Below are positions 36,627 through 46,120 of a stretch of DNA of 64,000 bases, piece after piece. The notes below the pieces were generated by a model. It had not been told where the DNA came from. It searched no databases and saw nothing but the letters and a program-made list of their open reading frames with translations. Origin of the DNA: Spirosoma sp. 48-14 (GTDB lineage Bacteria; Bacteroidota; Bacteroidia; Cytophagales; Spirosomataceae); assembly GCF_001898575.1 (NCBI RefSeq), contig NZ_MKUD01000019.1:57697-121696 (forward strand). Reading direction: 5' to 3'. Position 1 is the stretch's first letter; the number at the start of each line of letters is the position of its first letter. The position numbers and the translations under genes were made by a program.

Positions 36627-37575
36627 GTTGACCGTTCGATTTAGGTATGTTATTTTCCGGTTTTCCTTCAAACCACATCTGATTTTTTACCGGAGCCACC
36701 AGCGTTTCAATACGTTGCCATAATTCGTCAGGAACGAGGATGTCCATCGCCCGCAGATTCTGCTCGACCTGATACTGCTCCGACATACCGACGATGGTGG
36801 TTGCAATCACAGGATGACGTACCGCATAGTTTAATGCCACGTCGCTCAGTGCCAGGTCATATTCCCGACATAAAGCGATTAGTTTGGGCTGTATGGCTTT
36901 CACGGCCGGGGGTGAACTTTGCCAGGGCGGTATCGGCGCATCCGACAAAATCCGCTGCATCAGTGGAGCGGCATTCATCAAGCCAAATCCTTTTTCGATG
37001 GAAAGCGGTACCAGTTCGTCGTTGATTTCATCTTCCAGCAACGTATAGTGTCCCCAGGATAATACCGTGTCGACCTCGACCTGCCGGGCAATCTGCGCCA
37101 GATAACGGACGGGTAGCCCCGAAAATCCGACATAACGCGCTTTACCCATGGCTTTTACCTTCAGGGCAGCCGGAATAGCTTCGTTCAGTACCTGTTCACG
37201 ATCACCGAATTCAATGTCGTGAACAGTCAGTAGATCTACATAATCGACCTGCAACCGCTCCAGCGATTCGTCGATGCTCTGCAAAACCCGATTGTACGAA
37301 AAATCGAATACCCCATTGCCGTATCGGCAGCACTTTGTAGCCAGAAAAACGGAATTTCGTTTATTTTTCAGCGCCTTCCCCAGCCGTGTTTCAGCCAGCG
37401 TATCGCCATAGAATGGAGCTACATCAAAGAAATTAATGCCCTGATCGATGGCTGTATGAACGGAACGGATACTTTCGTCTTCAGATACATCATTAAACAC
37501 ATTCCCTAGCGGAGACGCTCCAAAACTTAACTGTGATACAATCAGGTCTGTGTTTCCTAGTTGACGATATTGCAT
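36619..37575 (-). CDS. Aldo-keto reductase, L-galactose/L-fucose dehydrogenase-like
   Basis: 318 residues and the first gene of the leftward sugar operon. The AKR tetrad can be seen: Asp and Tyr in FFDVAPFYGD, Lys in FLATKCCRYG, His in LLTVHDIEF. The N-terminus LGNTDLIVSQLSFGASPLGNVF and the WGHYTLL block are like plant L-galactose dehydrogenase and bacterial D-threo-aldose (L-fucose) dehydrogenase, which oxidise C1 of the L-sugar to a lactone. Supports, but does not prove, an oxidative L-fucose or L-galactose route. Confidence 0.85.
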   Translation of the reverse strand: MQYRQLGNTDLIVSQLSFGASPLGNVFNDVSEDESIRSVHTAIDQGINFFDVAPFYGDTLAETRLGKALKNKRNSVFLATKCCRYGNGVFDFSYNRVLQSIDESLERLQVDYVDLLTVHDIEFGDREQVLNEAIPAALKVKAMGKARYVGFSGLPVRYLAQIARQVEVDTVLSWGHYTLLEDEINDELVPLSIEKGFGLMNAAPLMQRILSDAPIPPWQSSPPAVKAIQPKLIALCREYDLALSDVALNYAVRHPVIATTIVGMSEQYQVEQNLRAMDILVPDELWQRIETLVAPVKNQMWFEGKPENNIPKSNGQHE

Positions 37576-37925
37576 TGATTCACATTATAAAACAAAAAAA
37601 TCTGGTAAGTGCTCTCCCTCCTGCCAACACGGGCCCAAAGATACTCCTACCCGATATACTCAGATAGCAAACACGCTTGACCCCCATTTCTACTAGCAGA
37701 AAGCTTGTATCAAGCCCCAACCAACAGGAAATTTATCGACAATGGATGCATTGAGATGAGCAAAAATTAGTTGCAGGCTACTGACTTAGGTACCACTTGC
37801 GAGATGATCAGCCATTGAGGCCGATCACGTTGGCTCTACAGATCTATAACTATAGAACGTCCTCAACAATCTTTGAAACCGATTCAGCTTCCAAGAAAAT
37901 CCACAATTAGTTTAGCGAAAAACGA
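37576..37925. other. Gene-free gap before the tRNA
   Basis: 350 nt upstream of the leftward sugar operon and downstream of the leftward tRNA. It should hold the operon's promoter, but I see no exact consensus box and no credible gene. Confidence 0.55.
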
Positions 37926-37967
37926 AAGCCCTTACAAATACTGATCTACAGGAATTTGTAAGGGCTT
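37926..37967 (-). terminator. Terminator of tRNA-Leu
   Basis: ATTTGTAAGGGCTT and AAGCCCTTACAAAT pair perfectly over 14 bp around 14 nt; reading leftward the stem is followed by a T-rich run (TTTCGTTTTTC). It starts five bases after the tRNA 3' end. Confidence 0.8.
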
Positions 37968-37971
37968 GATG

Positions 37972-38055
37972 TACCGGGAGCCGGACTCGAACCGGCATGT
38001 CCTTGCAGACAATGGTGTTTGAGACCATCGCGTCTACCGATTCCGCCATCCCGGC
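37972..38055 (-). tRNA. tRNA-Leu, anticodon CAA
   Basis: Read on the minus strand the 84-nt sequence starts GCCGGGATGGCGGAATCGGT and folds as a class II tRNA: a 7-bp acceptor stem (one G-U), a D arm with GGTAGACGC, an anticodon arm TGGT-CTCAAAC-ACCA giving anticodon CAA (reads UUG), a long variable arm (TGTCTGCAAGGACA) and the T arm GCCGG-TTCGAGT-CCGGC. The discriminator base is A. CCA is not encoded. Confidence 0.95.
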
Positions 38056-38232
38056 ATCTGGAACCGTTCGCCGTTACCGACGATGCGTTTGTCAAACGTG
38101 GGTGCAAAAATAGAGGTATGGTTCGTGTTTTGCAAATAAAAATTAAAAGATACTTTATTTACCACGCCCCAGCCTCCTAGCAGAAATCAAACGAAACCCG
38201 TAGATTTACAATTGCACAGATTTGCATTTGTT

Positions 38233-40941
38233 ATGCCTTCGTCATCCCCGACCCTTCCTTTAACGCCTTCCCTTCCCCTGCTCACAACGCTACTCAACCA
38301 CTCCCCCTATGGTGTAATTGCCTACCACGCCATTCGAGACTCCAATGGTGTAGTTATAGATTACCAGACACGATTTTATAACCAGCAGGTACTGGTTATC
38401 ACAGGGCATACCGAAGAGCAAATGACTCAACAGACGCTGTTTGAACGGGCACCGTACATGCGCGAATACGCTGAAGACCTGCGCCGGGTAGTTGACGAAC
38501 AGATTCCGTACGAAGTTGATGAGCTTTTACCAAGCAACAACCGCTGGTTCCTGTTCGATAACCGCCCGCTTGAGGACGGCTTTTTTACCACATTTATTGA
38601 CATTGACGATAATAAACGCGCTCAACAACAGCTTAATCAGCAGCAGCAATTGTTACAGGGAGTTCTTAATGCGACTGATAACTTTATTGCCTACTGCGAA
38701 ACCGTTCGGGACCAGGCTGGTGAAATCATTGATTTTGTGTATCGTCTGACCAATCGTTTTCTAACGCAGCGGTCCGATGTAGCCGCCGATCAGATTATCG
38801 GTCATCGCATGACTACCTACTTTCCGAGTGTCAGACAAGTGGGCCTGTTCCAGCGATTTGTGGATGTAATGAAAACAGGAAAGTCGGAAAGTTTTGAATT
38901 CCAGTATCAGGCCGATGGTTACGATGCCTGGTACCTGATTTCGACAGCTCCTTTAAACGAGGGCATCGTTATATCGTTCAAGAATATTTCAGTCCTGAAA
39001 CAAGCATCGCTACAGCTTCAGCAACAAAATGAACTGGTCGAAGGAGTCCTGAGTGCATCAGACAATGGGGTTATTGTGTATAAAGCCATGCTTAATGACA
39101 CCGCTGACCAGGTTGATTTTCAAGTCGTACTGATCAATGACGCAGCCCTTCGCTTTACAGGTTCCCCGCGCGAGCAGGTAGTTGGGGGATTAGTCACTGA
39201 CTTGTTTCCTCACACGAAACAGCTTGGCATGTGGCACCAGTATCAGCAGGTCCATAAAACGGGCGAAACCTTCCGGGGCCAACACTATTATGCCAATTTG
39301 AACAAGTGGTTCGATGTAACGATCAACAAATTGGAGGATCGACTGGTCGCGACCTTCAACGATATAAGTCAACTGTATCTGGCCACTCAACAGCTTCAGG
39401 AGCAGGCCCGTCTGTTCGATGGCGTTCTGGACAACATCACCAATGGCCTATCGGTACTGGAAGCCGTACGAGACGAGTCTGGCACGATTACAGATGTTCG
39501 TTATGTACGGGTTAGTCAGGCTATCCTGAACGACACGGGCTTACAAGCTGAACAACTCCTGGGCAAAACAATGACTAGTATATTTCCGGGCGTTAAAAGC
39601 ACCGCTTACTGGGGAGCTTTCCTTCAGGCATTTGACACTGGCGAACCTCAGCACTTTGCGGTTGATTATGCTTTCGACGGATTCGATAACTATACCGACA
39701 ACTGGGTTACTCGCCTGGACGACAACCGAATTATTTCAGTCTACTCGATCATCAACGAGCAGAAACAGGCCGAAGCACAGGCTCGTCAGCAGGCAGCTCT
39801 GCTCCAGACATTACTCGACAGTTGCCCGATTCCCATTGCGCTGTTTGAAGCCATCCGGGATTCATCGGGTCAAATTATCGACTTCCGGTATTTACTTCAG
39901 AATGATACCAATGCCCGTCTGGTCGGCTTACCCAATGCTAATGCTACGAACAAAACCATGCTTGAAGTGCTGCCCATTCTGAAACCATTAGGCATTTTTG
40001 ACGAATATGTCCGCGTGGTCGAAACGGGGCAATCCAAACGACTGGAACAGCATTTTACGGGCAGCCTTATTGATGGCTGGTTCGCTATTTCTGTTGTGAA
40101 GCAGGAAGATGGTATTGTGGTGACAGCCAACGATCTGACTCTACTGCATGAAACCCTGCAACGAGCCGAGCAATTGGTCAACGAACTAAAACTATCAAAC
40201 CGAAACCTGGAGCAGTTTGCCTACATTGCCAGCCACGATATGCAGGAGCCCCTGCGAAAAATTCAGTCGTTTGGTAACCTGCTATTGGATTACTACAGCA
40301 GTGCACTTCCTGAAGATGGCCAGAACATGCTGCGCCGAATGCAGTCGGCTGCCGATCGAATGAGCCAGTTGATCCGGGATTTACTGGCTTACTCCCGTCT
40401 ATCTATTGAATTGGAGCCTTTTAAGCCCGTTAGTCTTCAGCAAATTTTCCTCGAAATAAAAAGCGACCTGGAAATCATTATCCGGGAAAAAAATGCGCAG
40501 ATCACGCTTGGCGATAGTTCGGACGGAGCCTTACCTACACTGGCCGGAAACGCCAGTCAATTGCGGCAGCTATTTCAGAATCTATTGAGCAATGCCCTGA
40601 AGTTTGTATCGCCCAGTACAACGCCTATCATATCGGTGCAGGCTCGTCCGATCAACAACTATGATCTTCCCGCTACGATTGTCAATCGGGCAAAGCGTTC
40701 CTGGGTTGCCATCGACATAGCCGACAATGGGATTGGTTTCGACGAAAAATATCAGAATCAGATTTTCCAATTATTCGAACGACTACACGGTCGAAACGAA
40801 TACAATGGCACAGGGATCGGGCTGGCGGTTTGCCGAAAAGTGGCCGAAAATCACGGCGGAACGATAACGGTACGTAGTCAGCCTGGTCAGGGCACTACAT
40901 TCACAGTGTATTTACCAGAGAGTGAACAAGTGATCGAATGA
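38233..40941 (+). CDS. Soluble histidine kinase with five PAS domains
   Basis: 902 residues from ATG 38233 (TTG 38212 would add seven). No signal peptide or membrane helix, so cytoplasmic. Five PAS-like units of about 125 residues run from ~20 to ~650, each opening with a phrase like LLxGVLxxxxNGxxxYxAxRDxxGxIxDFxY. The kinase core follows: HisKA with YIASHDMQEPLRKIQSFGN (the type seen in phytochrome-like kinases), then NLLSNALKFV, DNGIGF and GTGIGLAVCRKV. No receiver domain and no adjacent regulator. It lies alone beside the tRNA gene. Confidence 0.92.
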   Translation: MPSSSPTLPLTPSLPLLTTLLNHSPYGVIAYHAIRDSNGVVIDYQTRFYNQQVLVITGHTEEQMTQQTLFERAPYMREYAEDLRRVVDEQIPYEVDELLPSNNRWFLFDNRPLEDGFFTTFIDIDDNKRAQQQLNQQQQLLQGVLNATDNFIAYCETVRDQAGEIIDFVYRLTNRFLTQRSDVAADQIIGHRMTTYFPSVRQVGLFQRFVDVMKTGKSESFEFQYQADGYDAWYLISTAPLNEGIVISFKNISVLKQASLQLQQQNELVEGVLSASDNGVIVYKAMLNDTADQVDFQVVLINDAALRFTGSPREQVVGGLVTDLFPHTKQLGMWHQYQQVHKTGETFRGQHYYANLNKWFDVTINKLEDRLVATFNDISQLYLATQQLQEQARLFDGVLDNITNGLSVLEAVRDESGTITDVRYVRVSQAILNDTGLQAEQLLGKTMTSIFPGVKSTAYWGAFLQAFDTGEPQHFAVDYAFDGFDNYTDNWVTRLDDNRIISVYSIINEQKQAEAQARQQAALLQTLLDSCPIPIALFEAIRDSSGQIIDFRYLLQNDTNARLVGLPNANATNKTMLEVLPILKPLGIFDEYVRVVETGQSKRLEQHFTGSLIDGWFAISVVKQEDGIVVTANDLTLLHETLQRAEQLVNELKLSNRNLEQFAYIASHDMQEPLRKIQSFGNLLLDYYSSALPEDGQNMLRRMQSAADRMSQLIRDLLAYSRLSIELEPFKPVSLQQIFLEIKSDLEIIIREKNAQITLGDSSDGALPTLAGNASQLRQLFQNLLSNALKFVSPSTTPIISVQARPINNYDLPATIVNRAKRSWVAIDIADNGIGFDEKYQNQIFQLFERLHGRNEYNGTGIGLAVCRKVAENHGGTITVRSQPGQGTTFTVYLPESEQVIE

Positions 40942-40964
40942 TCGAGTCTATTCGTTCACTTGTT
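40925..40964. terminator. Hairpin overlapping both convergent stop codons
   Basis: AACAAGTGATCGAAT (40925-40939) and ATTCGTTCACTTGTT (40950-40964) pair with one mismatch. The left arm contains the end of the kinase gene and the right arm the stop of the permease gene, so one hairpin probably serves both. Confidence 0.6.
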
Positions 40965-42201
40965 ATTCATACCTCAATGCTTCGATCGGATCGAGTTTGG
41001 AGGCCCGTACGGCCGGATAGATACCGGCAAATAATCCTACCGACACGCAAACAACGATGCCCAATCCCATCCAGCCCCAGGGCACCACAAAACTACCATT
41101 GCCCTGGCTGACCAAACTAGCAATAAGGTTACCTACGCCCAGGCCCAGCACAATACCACCCAAACCGCCGAGGATACAAATAACAATCGCTTCGATCAGG
41201 AATTGCTCACGGATGCGTTTAGGCGTTGCACCCAGCGATTTACGGATGCCAATTTCGCGGGTTCGTTCTGTGACTGACACCAGCATGATGTTCAGCAAAG
41301 CAATCGACGCACCCAGCAACGTGATAAACCCAATCCCAAAGCCGCCAATGCGCAGATAGCCACTGATGTTTTCCGTTTCTTTGGCCAGGTCATCAGCTCG
41401 TTCAATTTCAAACGAATCGGGCTGACCCAGTTGATCCCGACGAACCTGGCGCATGGTTCCCCTGGCCTCTTCTACGGCCTCGTCCTGACTAGCAACCGAT
41501 GGCGCTGAAGCCGTTATATCGAATGAAAGCTGTCGGTTACCCGCCAGTGCCCGCGCGTTATCCAGCGGAATCAGAATCATTCGGTCTTCGCCCCCACCCG
41601 AAAGTCCACCTTTCTTATTAAGCACACCAATTACTTTGTATTGCGCTCCCAGCACACGAATCGATTGATTCAGCGGGTTAATCTTTTTCTCGAATAATGT
41701 ATTCGCCGTTTCACTGCCTATAACGGCGACATTCAGCGAGTTTTCCAAATCATTTTGTGTCAGATTACGACCACTTTGGAGCGTAAAAGCCTTAACAGTC
41801 AGAAAATTATCATCTCCTCCTATAAGCTGTACGTTTGGATTTGTTTTCCGGGAGCCAAACTTGGCCTGAGCGGCTCCAGCTATCACCGACGATACCGAAA
41901 TAGTAGCCCCATACGGAAACCGGCGCTTAAACTGTATTGCATCGAAATAATCGATAGGTGCATCCTGCCGCAGCACACGCCCTCCCCTCCGGAAGGCATC
42001 CTGTCGGGCAACAATGCTGAATGTATTGGCCCCCAAACCCGCAAAGCTATCGTTTACAGAATTCTGGAGCCCATCAATAGCCGTCAGGATACCGACCAGT
42101 GAGGTAATGCCAATAGCTATGATCAGCGACGTCAGTATCGTCCGAAGCCGATTACCTGCAATCGAACGAAGGCCTTCCCGTATGTTCTCAATCAGATTCA
42201 T
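40963..42201 (-). CDS. ABC transporter permease, MacB type
   Basis: 412 residues: N-terminal helix (LRTILTSLIIAIGITSLVGILTAI), a large periplasmic MacB domain (~45-270) and three C-terminal helices with the FtsX motif ERTREIGIRKSLGATPKRI. It ends SKLDPIEALRYE, the common closing of this family. It exports small molecules or peptides with a MacB ATPase and an adaptor. Neither is next to it. Confidence 0.92.
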   Translation of the reverse strand: MNLIENIREGLRSIAGNRLRTILTSLIIAIGITSLVGILTAIDGLQNSVNDSFAGLGANTFSIVARQDAFRRGGRVLRQDAPIDYFDAIQFKRRFPYGATISVSSVIAGAAQAKFGSRKTNPNVQLIGGDDNFLTVKAFTLQSGRNLTQNDLENSLNVAVIGSETANTLFEKKINPLNQSIRVLGAQYKVIGVLNKKGGLSGGGEDRMILIPLDNARALAGNRQLSFDITASAPSVASQDEAVEEARGTMRQVRRDQLGQPDSFEIERADDLAKETENISGYLRIGGFGIGFITLLGASIALLNIMLVSVTERTREIGIRKSLGATPKRIREQFLIEAIVICILGGLGGIVLGLGVGNLIASLVSQGNGSFVVPWGWMGLGIVVCVSVGLFAGIYPAVRASKLDPIEALRYE

Positions 42202-42205
42202 TTTT

Positions 42206-42283
42206 GACTGAGTGATTGAGTAATTGAGTGATTGAGCGAATAGTTTGTCTCAGTTATTCGCTCAATCACTCAATCGCTCAGTC
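42206..42283. repeat. Inverted repeat made of 8-nt GATTGAGT units
   Basis: The left half repeats GATTGAGT-like 8-mers four times (42206-42242) and the right half repeats the complement (ACTCAATC-like, 42254-42283). The inner 17 bp (GAGTGATTGAGCGAATA) pair perfectly; the left side has one unit more. It fills the divergent gap between the permease and the secreted-protein gene. Confidence 0.75.
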
Positions 42284-42361
42284 ACAATTAAATTCTTGCA
42301 CAATATTTGTGTATATTTCGTTATAGCAAAACTACCAAGCGCATCTTTAACGGGGAAACCA

Positions 42362-43624
42362 ATGAAACGGCTGCTATTACCGCTTATCCTAATTCTGAGT
42401 CTGGCTGGTCAGGTCTGGGCCTCTAAAATCCTGATTCCAATGGACGATGCCCAAAAGAATCATCTTAAAGCCTATGGCATTGCCTATTGGGTTCTTAAAG
42501 TGCATGATACCGAAATCGACTGGTTGCTCAACTACCGGGGCGGTTCGTTCATGATGCCGCAATCGCAGGCCTTTATCAATGAAATGGTGATCCGGGGTGT
42601 CAGCTACGAGGTTATTTCTGATGCGCAGTCAGCTCAGATACTGTCCGAAGTTGCGGCTGCCGATGCCAATATGGATGCCGTTAAGCTCCAGAAACCACCG
42701 AAAGTAGCCGTCTATTCGCCCAAGACCAAGCAGCCGTGGGACGATGCCGTAACGATGGTGATGACCTACGCCGAAATTCCTTACGATGTGATTTTTGACG
42801 AAGAGGTGATGAATGGCAAAATGCCTGAATATGACTGGCTACATCTTCATCATGAGGACTTCACAGGACAATATGGAAAGTTCTTCCACTTTAAAGACCA
42901 GCCCTGGTACATCGCCCAAAAACGGGAAGCGGAAACCATTGCCCGAAAATATGGCTTTACCAAAGTGCCTCAGCTTAAGCTGGCTGTAAGCCAAAAAATC
43001 CGTGAGTTTGTGCTCGGTGGCGGATACCTGTTCGCGATGTGCAACGCAACCGATACCTACGACATTGCCCTATCGGCTCATAACACGGATATTGTCGATT
43101 CGTTCTACGACGGTGACCCCGCCGACCCAAACGCGAATAGCAAGCTGGACTACAGCCAGACATTTGCCTTCCGTAATTTTCAGGTTTATACTAATCCGTA
43201 TCTGATCGAGTTTTCTAACATCGACAATCAACCTGAAGAACGTGGCCTGAGCGAGCATAACGATTACTTTACGCTGTTTCAGTTTTCGGCCAAATACGAC
43301 CCCATCCCAACCATGCTGACCCAAAATCACCAGAACGTCATCAAAGGATTTATGGGGCAAACGACGGCGTTTAAGAAAGCTTATATCAAACCGGAAGTAG
43401 TCATTATGGCCGAAAACCGTTCGGTAGGTGAAGCCCGGTATATCCATTCGCCCTATGGCCGGGGATTTTTCACATTCTACGGAGGCCATGACCCGGAAGA
43501 CTACCGTCATGAAATTGGTGAGGAGCCAACCGACCTTAACCTGCATCCCAATTCAGCTGGTTACCGACTGATTCTGAACAACATTCTGTTCCCCGCAGCC
43601 AAGAAGAAGAAGCAGAAAACCTAG
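42362..43624 (+). CDS. Secreted Bacteroidetes protein often labelled 'asparagine synthetase B'
   Basis: 420 residues from ATG 42362, opening with a signal peptide (MKRLLLPLILILSLAGQVWA). The mature part starts SKILIPMDDAQKNHLKAYGIAYWVL and continues with VDWLLNYRGGSF-like, PKVAVYSPKTKQPWDDAVTMV, YDWLHLHHEDFTGQYGKF and a C-terminal YGRGFFTFYGGHDPED. From memory this family is carried by many Bacteroidetes under the name asparagine synthetase B, but no synthetase or glutaminase motif is visible and the protein is exported. GGHDPED and HLHHEDFTGQYG suggest a class-I-amidotransferase-like (ThuA-type) fold. Real function unknown. An upstream TATATTTC (42312-42319) is a fair -7 box. Confidence 0.75.
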   Translation: MKRLLLPLILILSLAGQVWASKILIPMDDAQKNHLKAYGIAYWVLKVHDTEIDWLLNYRGGSFMMPQSQAFINEMVIRGVSYEVISDAQSAQILSEVAAADANMDAVKLQKPPKVAVYSPKTKQPWDDAVTMVMTYAEIPYDVIFDEEVMNGKMPEYDWLHLHHEDFTGQYGKFFHFKDQPWYIAQKREAETIARKYGFTKVPQLKLAVSQKIREFVLGGGYLFAMCNATDTYDIALSAHNTDIVDSFYDGDPADPNANSKLDYSQTFAFRNFQVYTNPYLIEFSNIDNQPEERGLSEHNDYFTLFQFSAKYDPIPTMLTQNHQNVIKGFMGQTTAFKKAYIKPEVVIMAENRSVGEARYIHSPYGRGFFTFYGGHDPEDYRHEIGEEPTDLNLHPNSAGYRLILNNILFPAAKKKKQKT

Positions 43625-43625
43625 G

Positions 43626-44084
43626 ATGGATACATTCACCGAATCCCAGCGCTTTCGCCAATGGTGGATCTGGATAGTAATGGTCGCTGCCCTGCTCATA
43701 ACAACAGTGCCGTTGGTGACTACAGATGCCGGGAAAGAACCGTTTGCCTGGGGCGGCCCTGTAATAACCCTACTGGTTATGCTTCTACTGTACGTCTGGC
43801 GACTGGATACCCGTATCGACGACCAGGGTATCCACTATCAGGTTTTTCCTGTTTTCACCTGGCGTACCATCCCCTGGGCCCACATTACGTCTGCCTCGAT
43901 AGCTACTTATGGGTTTGTTGGCTATGGTATTCGTCTGGGTTTCGATGGCTGGGTGTATAATATTGCTGGCAATAAAGGAGTGCGTATTACCAAAAAAGGG
44001 AACACGATCATCACGATTGGCACGCAGCGCCCCGACGAACTGGAAGCGTTTTTAGCTTCCCACCAAAGTTTAATAACAACTTAA
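43626..44084 (+). CDS. Small membrane protein with bacterial PH-like domain
   Basis: 152 residues: two membrane helices (residues ~14-32 and ~43-60), then a beta-rich cytoplasmic domain (YQVFPVFTWRTIPWAHITSASI, GVRITKKGNTIITIGTQRPDELEAFL) that looks like bacterial PH/DUF304-type domains. It begins one base after the previous stop codon, so it is co-transcribed with the secreted-protein gene. Function unknown. Confidence 0.7.
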   Translation: MDTFTESQRFRQWWIWIVMVAALLITTVPLVTTDAGKEPFAWGGPVITLLVMLLLYVWRLDTRIDDQGIHYQVFPVFTWRTIPWAHITSASIATYGFVGYGIRLGFDGWVYNIAGNKGVRITKKGNTIITIGTQRPDELEAFLASHQSLITT

Positions 44085-44152
44085 TTCGGTTTCAATAAGG
44101 GGTTAATGCATCGGTGAGTAGTTAGCGCAATAATTTATTTCCGCTAACAATC

Positions 44153-44929
44153 ATGAAAAATCTCATACTCTGTGCATTAGCTATCTATCTGGCAAGTAGT
44201 TGTACCACCATCCGCCAGGGTGAAGTAGGGGTCAAGCGTCGATTTGGCAAGCTGGACCCATCGGTAAAAGGGGCGGGTATTCATGGGTATAACCCGTTCA
44301 CGACGACCATAATCCGGGTGCCCACACGGACCATTAATTTACCGCTAGCCCTGGAAAATATCCCCTCAAAAGAAGGACTCAACATCAGCTCCGAAATGGC
44401 TGTTCTTTACCGAATTGTGCCCGAAAAGGCTCCTCAGGTACTGACGACCATTGGCGAGAAATACGAAAGTGTTGTGATTGTGAGTGTATTCCGATCGGCA
44501 GCAGCGGATGTCTGTGCCCGTTTTTATGCGAAAGATATGTACACCGGTCAGCGCGAAGAAATCGAAAAGGAAATTGCGGCCGAAATGCATAAGGTGCTGG
44601 AGCCTAGAGGCATCGTTGTGGAAAGTGTACTCATGAAAAGCATCGAATTACCCAAAGGACTGGCCCAATCCATCGAGCAAAAGCTTGAAGCCGAACAACA
44701 GGCTCAACAGATGGAGTTTATTCTGCAAAAAGAGCACAAAGAAGCTGACCGCAAAGTGATTGAAGCCAAAGGGATCGCGGATTCCCAAAAAATCATTTCG
44801 GAAGCGCTCAACAAGCAGATTATCGAGTATAAAACCATCGAAGCCTTCCGGCAGTTGGCCACTTCACCTAATGCCAAAATCATCGTTACCGATGGCAAAA
44901 CGCCCATGCTCATCAATCCGAATCAGTAG
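44153..44929 (+). CDS. Prohibitin-like SPFH-domain lipoprotein
   Basis: 258 residues. A lipoprotein signal peptide ends YLASSC (Cys17). The SPFH/Band 7 domain follows (GEVGVKRRFGKLDPSVKGAGIHGYNPF, VPTRTINLPL, DVCARFYAKDMYTGQREEIEKEI), then a coiled-coil at ~180-225 (KLEAEQQAQQMEFILQKEHKEADRKVIEAKG). Prohibitin-like proteins form large rings on membranes and steer proteases or lipid domains. The lipid anchor in place of a membrane helix is typical in Bacteroidetes. Confidence 0.88.
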   Translation: MKNLILCALAIYLASSCTTIRQGEVGVKRRFGKLDPSVKGAGIHGYNPFTTTIIRVPTRTINLPLALENIPSKEGLNISSEMAVLYRIVPEKAPQVLTTIGEKYESVVIVSVFRSAAADVCARFYAKDMYTGQREEIEKEIAAEMHKVLEPRGIVVESVLMKSIELPKGLAQSIEQKLEAEQQAQQMEFILQKEHKEADRKVIEAKGIADSQKIISEALNKQIIEYKTIEAFRQLATSPNAKIIVTDGKTPMLINPNQ

Positions 44930-44935
44930 TCTGAT

Positions 44936-45994
44936 TTAGTTGCTAAACCATTCATCCACCATTTCTTCGCGGCTTTTGCTTTCCAGCTTTCGTTCCAGGT
45001 CGTCGGGGATTTTGGGGAAGAAATCAATGCCCGTTAACTGCTCGATTAAATCAACCGGTACCACGAATGTTTTCAAAGACTCCGTTGACCCTTCGTTGTC
45101 GAGCAGGAAGCCAATCATCCGGATTTCAGGCTTATTGCAATACAGGATGACTTTGTAAAATTTTTGGGGCACACTGACCTCGGTACTTTTTCCGATAGTA
45201 GGCAAACCAGGTTTCAGCACAGGTCCTGTAATGACATATAAACCATTATCCCGGCGAGCCCAGGTACGCACCAGATTTTCCAGATCACTCCAGATACCCC
45301 GGTTAAAATCCGGAGCCTGCGGGGTGATGTTGCTCATAAAAAACGTTTCGCGCATGATTCGCTGCGAAAATTTAAAGTCACCAGCCGGAGCCAGGTGGCC
45401 CCGGTCGTAGCCCGACCGGGTATAGTCGGATGGTAAGGCCGTTCCATTTTCGACAGATGGGTCCGGTTTAAACTGTTCGTTTTTACGATCGGCATCTCCT
45501 CGGGTTTCATACGAAAGCAAGGGGTAGGCTACCCATTCGGCGTCTTTGTACTGATCTCTGTAGTTGAGTGTATAGCCTTCATGACGGATCAAATCGCCGT
45601 TCCATTTGGACTGGGGCAGCAGGAAATCAACCTGTTTTTCAAAATCGAACCGTTCGTTTCCCGATGAAGCCTCCGAAGGCGAATTCCGATCCCCATCGGA
45701 AGCCTCGCTTTCATCCGACCGCGATTTGTTTCGATCATCGGTAGCTACATCCGACGATTGGCCAGGTTCGGGTGCTTTGTATGGGTTATCTCGTTCCCGG
45801 TCTGGTCGGGAACGGCCCAGGCCAATGATCTCCCGAACATCGTTCCAAAAGGCAACCACTGGTTTGGTTTTGCCCCCGTAATGCAGAAATAACCCGATCA
45901 GGAAAAAGACAAACAGCGTTACGAGTGTATTTCCCCGCAGACGGAAGCCCCGGCGGGTCGTATTTTTTGGTGAAAAGCGAGGTTTCAGATGCAT
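44936..45994 (-). CDS. DNA/RNA non-specific endonuclease (NucA/EndoG family)
   Basis: 352 residues. One N-terminal membrane helix (residues ~22-42), a disordered acidic/Ser-rich linker (~60-120), then a beta-beta-alpha-metal nuclease domain: YTRSGYDRGHLAPAGDFKFS (catalytic His in DRGH), FFMSNITPQAPDFNRGIWSDLENLVR (metal-binding Asn) and GLYVITGPVL. The enzyme is probably anchored in the inner membrane with its nuclease domain in the periplasm, where it would cut incoming or released nucleic acid. Confidence 0.92.
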   Translation of the reverse strand: MHLKPRFSPKNTTRRGFRLRGNTLVTLFVFFLIGLFLHYGGKTKPVVAFWNDVREIIGLGRSRPDRERDNPYKAPEPGQSSDVATDDRNKSRSDESEASDGDRNSPSEASSGNERFDFEKQVDFLLPQSKWNGDLIRHEGYTLNYRDQYKDAEWVAYPLLSYETRGDADRKNEQFKPDPSVENGTALPSDYTRSGYDRGHLAPAGDFKFSQRIMRETFFMSNITPQAPDFNRGIWSDLENLVRTWARRDNGLYVITGPVLKPGLPTIGKSTEVSVPQKFYKVILYCNKPEIRMIGFLLDNEGSTESLKTFVVPVDLIEQLTGIDFFPKIPDDLERKLESKSREEMVDEWFSN

Positions 45995-46120
45995 AGGCCA
46001 AAGTTAAGTTTTTGTTTGATGCTATAGGATGGTCGTTACAAAAGAGGTACTACCATCGTCGAGCTGATCTATCCAGCCTATTAGTCGGAACATGAAATTC
46101 AAAAAGACTGTTACCCCTCC

